Of a stretch of 64,000 bases of DNA, positions 60,535 to 64,000 are shown piece after piece (positions within the stretch are counted from its first letter, which is position 1; each line of letters opens with the position of its first letter). The DNA is from Glossina fuscipes (Eukaryota > Arthropoda > Insecta > Diptera > Glossinidae). The stretch is taken from contig NW_023998415.1 in assembly GCF_014805625.2 (NCBI RefSeq), positions 38,397,131 through 38,461,130 of the forward strand. Direction: 5' to 3'. The notes under the pieces are model-generated. The model had not been told where the DNA came from, did no database searches, and saw only the letters and a program-made list of their open reading frames with translations. Position numbers and translations under genes: made by a program.

Positions 60535-60552
60535 GCCGCCTTCGAAGGCGGC
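60535..60552. repeat. Perfect 18-bp GC-rich palindrome
   Basis: GCCGCC TTCGAA GGCGGC is a fully self-complementary sequence, flanked by aaaa on the left and aaattt on the right. In DNA of this AT content a perfect palindrome with 12 G/C bases is unexpected. It could be a hairpin, a protein-binding site, or the fused ends of a small element. Confidence 0.8.
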
Positions 60553-63041
60553 AAATTTGCTTTAATATAATCTCTAATAATTTATTATCATTGTTAAGTG
60601 CCTTTACGCCCACCTTTAAAGCACGATCTGCTTGTATTGGAAAATGTTCACGTTCGCTTTAGCATTTGATAAGTCAGTTGGGGGTGGAGTGACGTCTTCA
60701 AATCTGCGAATTAAACTTTTCATTTTGAAAAAATTTCAAGTTTAACATATATCCTGGCCTTTTGTTGTGGAATTATTCATTCATAGTTAAACTTAGGTCT
60801 AATGAAAGCACACGCAAAAGTGAATTCTTGAAGTTCTAACGGTATATTTTTGCGGCCAATTTTTGTTTTTTTTTTCCTTCTGCTTTCACAAAGGGCGGTT
60901 ACAAAATATTTTTTGTTTCTTCCCCCCCGCTTCGTGTCTTTAACAAATTTTGGGCTGTTGTTAAATTTATGACCGCGTCTGAAAGCAAAATAGTGAAAAA
61001 AAAAAAAAAGGAAAATATTTTGGCAACAAAATTTCCATTAATCTTCCAATGCTGACAGACACACAATTTAATGCCCAACTATGCAACTCAAGTCAGCCAA
61101 GTGTCACATTTATTGTATGCACATGTATTGTTCGGTTACTGCATTCTACATATTAGCGTAATTTCACGTCCGAAAATTAAATATGAGATGAAGTTGAGAT
61201 TTAATGCATAAAAGAAATTTATTACGAAATTCGATGAGAGAATAAACCGAAAGCAATCCAACGTGACCATTTGCAGAGACTACAATTCTAATGTGTTTGC
61301 CAAAACTACTTCATTGCAAGTTTTGAAAATTTTTAAATATGCACGTAATTCATATACTTAAGGAGTTTCTCTTATTCTTTAGCTAGTTTTATAAAATTGA
61401 TAGGAACTTAACGACGACTTGCCAGAAGTGCAACACTTAACTATTAATATCCAATAGTGTACAAAACTTTGTTTTGCACAGCTGAAGCTAGTGACAAATT
61501 AATAAATTGATAGAAATTACGAAACATTAACTTTTTCCCACAATATTTTCGATTAAGTCACGTAAGTTTTATGTTCTGATATCTTCCTTCCACTTGGACA
61601 GCTTAATATATGTGATCGAACATCTTGTTAACTAATTAACAATTAATATGTATTACACACGTTTTAGAAAATTGTTTATTAATCACAGGTAACCAAAGCA
61701 AATGATTGCGAAGGAAATGATTGCACGCCTTTCACAAAAATATTCGCTTAATTTAACAAAATAAAAACCCCGTCATTGCTGTTTTGTACCAATTTTTAAT
61801 ATAAAAATTAGATTTTATTGTAGTGGTGTTCCTTCTCATTGATAGGCGAGTTCAATAAATAGCCCTAACCCATCCAAATATGTCGCACTCGATTATTATT
61901 ACAAAATATATAAATAAGCTTTGGTTAATTGGTTATACAAGCGCTTGGTTTATTAATTAGTACTTTAAGGATATTAAGAATACGCAGGAAAATGATTGAA
62001 TGCAATCCACGTTAAATATTTCACGGACATATTTTAAACTGACGGACAAATGTTGTTAAATAATAAATTATAATAAAAAGTGAAAACGGGGGAAAAGGTG
62101 AATAGTGAAGTCATTCTGAATGTTACGTACATGTACACAAACTGGTGTGACTGTCATAACTGAATCGCCTAAAATCGCCTTGTGGCAAATACATTCTTAG
62201 ATTTCCATACGAAATTAATAGTTAAAAAAAAAAAAATATGAAGAAATTTTTAAAAAAATTTTTTATAAAATTTTTCTCTTATTTAAAGTGAATCTGAATT
62301 AAATAGAAAATGGCTGTTATCACCTATGACAACATAAAAAACTATATTCATCAAATTTGTAGACCTATGTGTCACCTAACAAGCGAGCGCTAGTATAACT
62401 CAATCTGATTAATGTTTACTTGATACACTCCCTAGCGCCGAAAGCCTCTTAACACTTATTCCCAATAAAATAATAAAATAAGAAAAATAAAATATATATA
62501 TTGCCCTCAATATAAAAATATGTTATTAAAACATTGTCATCATCAATACATGCACGTATGCAGGCAGACACGTCCGCGTATATATATATATACAAACAAG
62601 TTCATAACATATCCACTTGAATAAATAATTGCGTAAAATGTTAAGGTTAAAAGTAAAAACTTTGTCAATATTATTATATTCACGAGAAGCAGCAGTTATC
62701 AATAGTCCAAAAGTCCAAACGTATATATGGATCAAAAATTCTCTGTATTCAGTACTCGTACAGCATCGTAAATGCACATACATAATGTTCACAACTGTTT
62801 ACGGGAGTTTTTTGCAAAAGAAAAAATGCGCCATTTTATTTAATAGGTAAGTGTGTTCTATGTATATGCCATTAATATTGAAGCATTTATGATTGCTCTA
62901 AGAGTTAGATAAACCTATGAAAATCATTCATACACAAGATCGATAAACTATTTAAATTCATCTTCCAACCAAAGGTACAAAAAATTTAGAGAAAAATTAA
63001 GTTTTTACAATGAATATCAAGATATATGTGAACGAAATCTC
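60553..63041. other. Unassigned AT-rich stretch
   Basis: Poly(A) tracts near 60998-61010 and 62225-62237; (AT)n at 62579-62591. No gene or recognisable element. Confidence 0.4.
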
Positions 63042-63049
63042 TTCAACTG

Positions 63050-63239
63050 ATTATTATTGTTATTGTTATTATTATTATTAATTTCGCCAGAGAATAAATT
63101 CTAAGACTAAACTCTTAAACGCACTAGCATCTAAGGCTATCGGCTTTTATTAAAAACTCTAATGCACTTGAGATTCGAACCCACGACCGACCATTGACTT
63201 GCTAGTTGAGATTCCTCGCCTTCGGCTACTCAGGCGGAT
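63050..63239 (-). mobile_element. tRNA-derived SINE, copy B
   Basis: Minus-strand copy of the SINE at 20.2 kb. Head atccgcctgagtagccga with A box around 63218-63230, B box ggttcgaatct (63171-63181 inverted, a better match to the consensus than in copy A). The body runs aaaagccgatagccttagat then gctagtgc, then tcttagaatttattctctgg, and ends in an (AAT)n tail (63050-63080 on the plus strand as ATT units). A short duplication ttcaactg (7-8 bp) is at 63042-63049 and 63239-63246. There is a 4-base insertion relative to copy A just before the B box. Confidence 0.88.
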
Positions 63240-63246
63240 TCAACTG

Positions 63247-64000
63247 TTTTTTAATCTTAGCACCTTGTATATATGTACACAAGCTCTTATAATTTAAAAT
63301 TTATTCTACAGGGGTTTTCAATTCCGATCTATCAATAGAATGCGTTTGATATTAAAAAATTCTCATAGAAGAGATTGAAGATGGGTGTGTTCAAGTGCAC
63401 CTAAATAGGGTAAGTTCGTCTAATAGTATTTTGTTAAACGCATTTGACAATTGTTGATTGGAGTATTATTATTAAGACGTGTTCATTTATTCAAACTGTT
63501 GGTTGGAACCGGTAGTATATTGTTAGGGCGCTAATCGTATGGCCAAGATATAAATGGCTCTACGGAGTTTGCTCTTCAAATCAATCCAGGGGATATAAAT
63601 TTTACAAGGTCTTCGATAAGAAAATGCTGACGGAAACGAAGAAGATTCCCAAACTGCATAGTCATCGCGGGTGCTTACGATTGTCGTCACTCGCAAAGGT
63701 TTAGACAAAATACACATTAACAGAATTAGATAAAATGGGAAAACGTTTGTGCTCCTTCAAACGCGCAGTATGAAAAAAACCAAGAAAATTATGAAACTTG
63801 TTTGGGAGAATATAATGATATGGATTAGCTTTTACATGCCACTGAGTAGAGCCCACTTGAAAGGCCCAACAGAAAACGGACAAGTTTTGGTCATTTCAAG
63901 AATTATGACAGAGCCTGTGAGTATACCTGTGACTTTACGCCAGTAAGTGTGAGTTATTAAGATATGCATATATATATATATCCATAACGTTTTTATTGAT
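63247..64000. other. Unassigned stretch
   Basis: Overlapping open frames on both strands at 63523-63946 show mildly coding-like composition and a donor-like GAGCCT|GTGAGTA at about 63917, but neither strand gives a recognisable protein. Confidence 0.35.

Noticed and set aside
63523..63946. Coding-like frames on both strands near the right edge
   Set aside because: Each strand offers a plausible frame but neither gives a recognisable protein; one start is GTG, not ATG. A donor-like site alone is not enough.
1..64000. CRISPR arrays, operons, ribosome-binding sites, rRNA genes
   Set aside because: The sequence is eukaryotic; the tandem repeats seen are microsatellites and one LTR-internal 55-bp array, with no spacer structure, and no rRNA-like sequence was recognised.

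Overview
The window looks like AT-rich, gene-poor nuclear DNA of an insect, most likely a higher fly (Diptera: Brachycera); species cannot be read from it. Reasons: very low GC, dense (AT)n/(GT)n microsatellites, poly(A) tracts, a 100-N assembly gap inside an (AT)n run, no long ORFs, no operon-like layout, and transposon remnants typical of flies (mariner, I-type and jockey-type LINEs, a short LTR-retrotransposon LTR, a tRNA-derived SINE). No complete host protein-coding gene is recognisable. The sequence is best read as intergenic or large-intron DNA; most computed ORFs are random or microsatellite-driven (runs of IYIYIY or THTHTH).

Layout: 2.2-3.2 kb has a broken reading frame on the minus strand followed by a repeat (R2) with a second copy at 42.4 kb. 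4.6-5.4, 11.3-12.0, 13.1-13.3, 23.6-24.1, 26.0-26.5, 38.4-39.0 and probably 41.9-42.3 kb are diverged copies of one dispersed repeat family (called M here), the commonest element in the window. A jockey-superfamily LINE relic lies at 18.0-18.6 kb. A tRNA-derived SINE with a perfect 13-bp target-site duplication is at 20.2 kb, and a solo LTR with a 4-bp duplication is at 21.2 kb. LINE relics lie at 27.6-28.7 and 46.6-47.6 kb, an R1/LOA-like relic at 52 kb, and an I-clade-like LINE 3' end at 57.6-58.3 kb. The C-terminal end of one mariner transposase (31.1 kb) sits next to an internally deleted second mariner with intact inverted repeats (31.36-32.06 kb). A further unclassified repeat (R3) has four copies at 33.3, 34.6, 43.3 and 47.8 kb. 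A second SINE copy is at 63.1 kb.

Candidate host exons, by splice signals and open frames only, are at 35.8, 36.4 and 37.4 kb (plus), 39.4 kb (plus, strong donor), 59.5 kb (plus) and 13.8 kb (minus). A 102-codon coding-like ORF lies at 50.0-50.3 kb (minus).

The most interesting relation is that the SINE and the I-like LINE share a 3'-terminal motif and an (AAT)n tail. This suggests the LINE lineage supplied the machinery that copied the SINE. All homology statements come from reading motifs by eye; no database search was possible.
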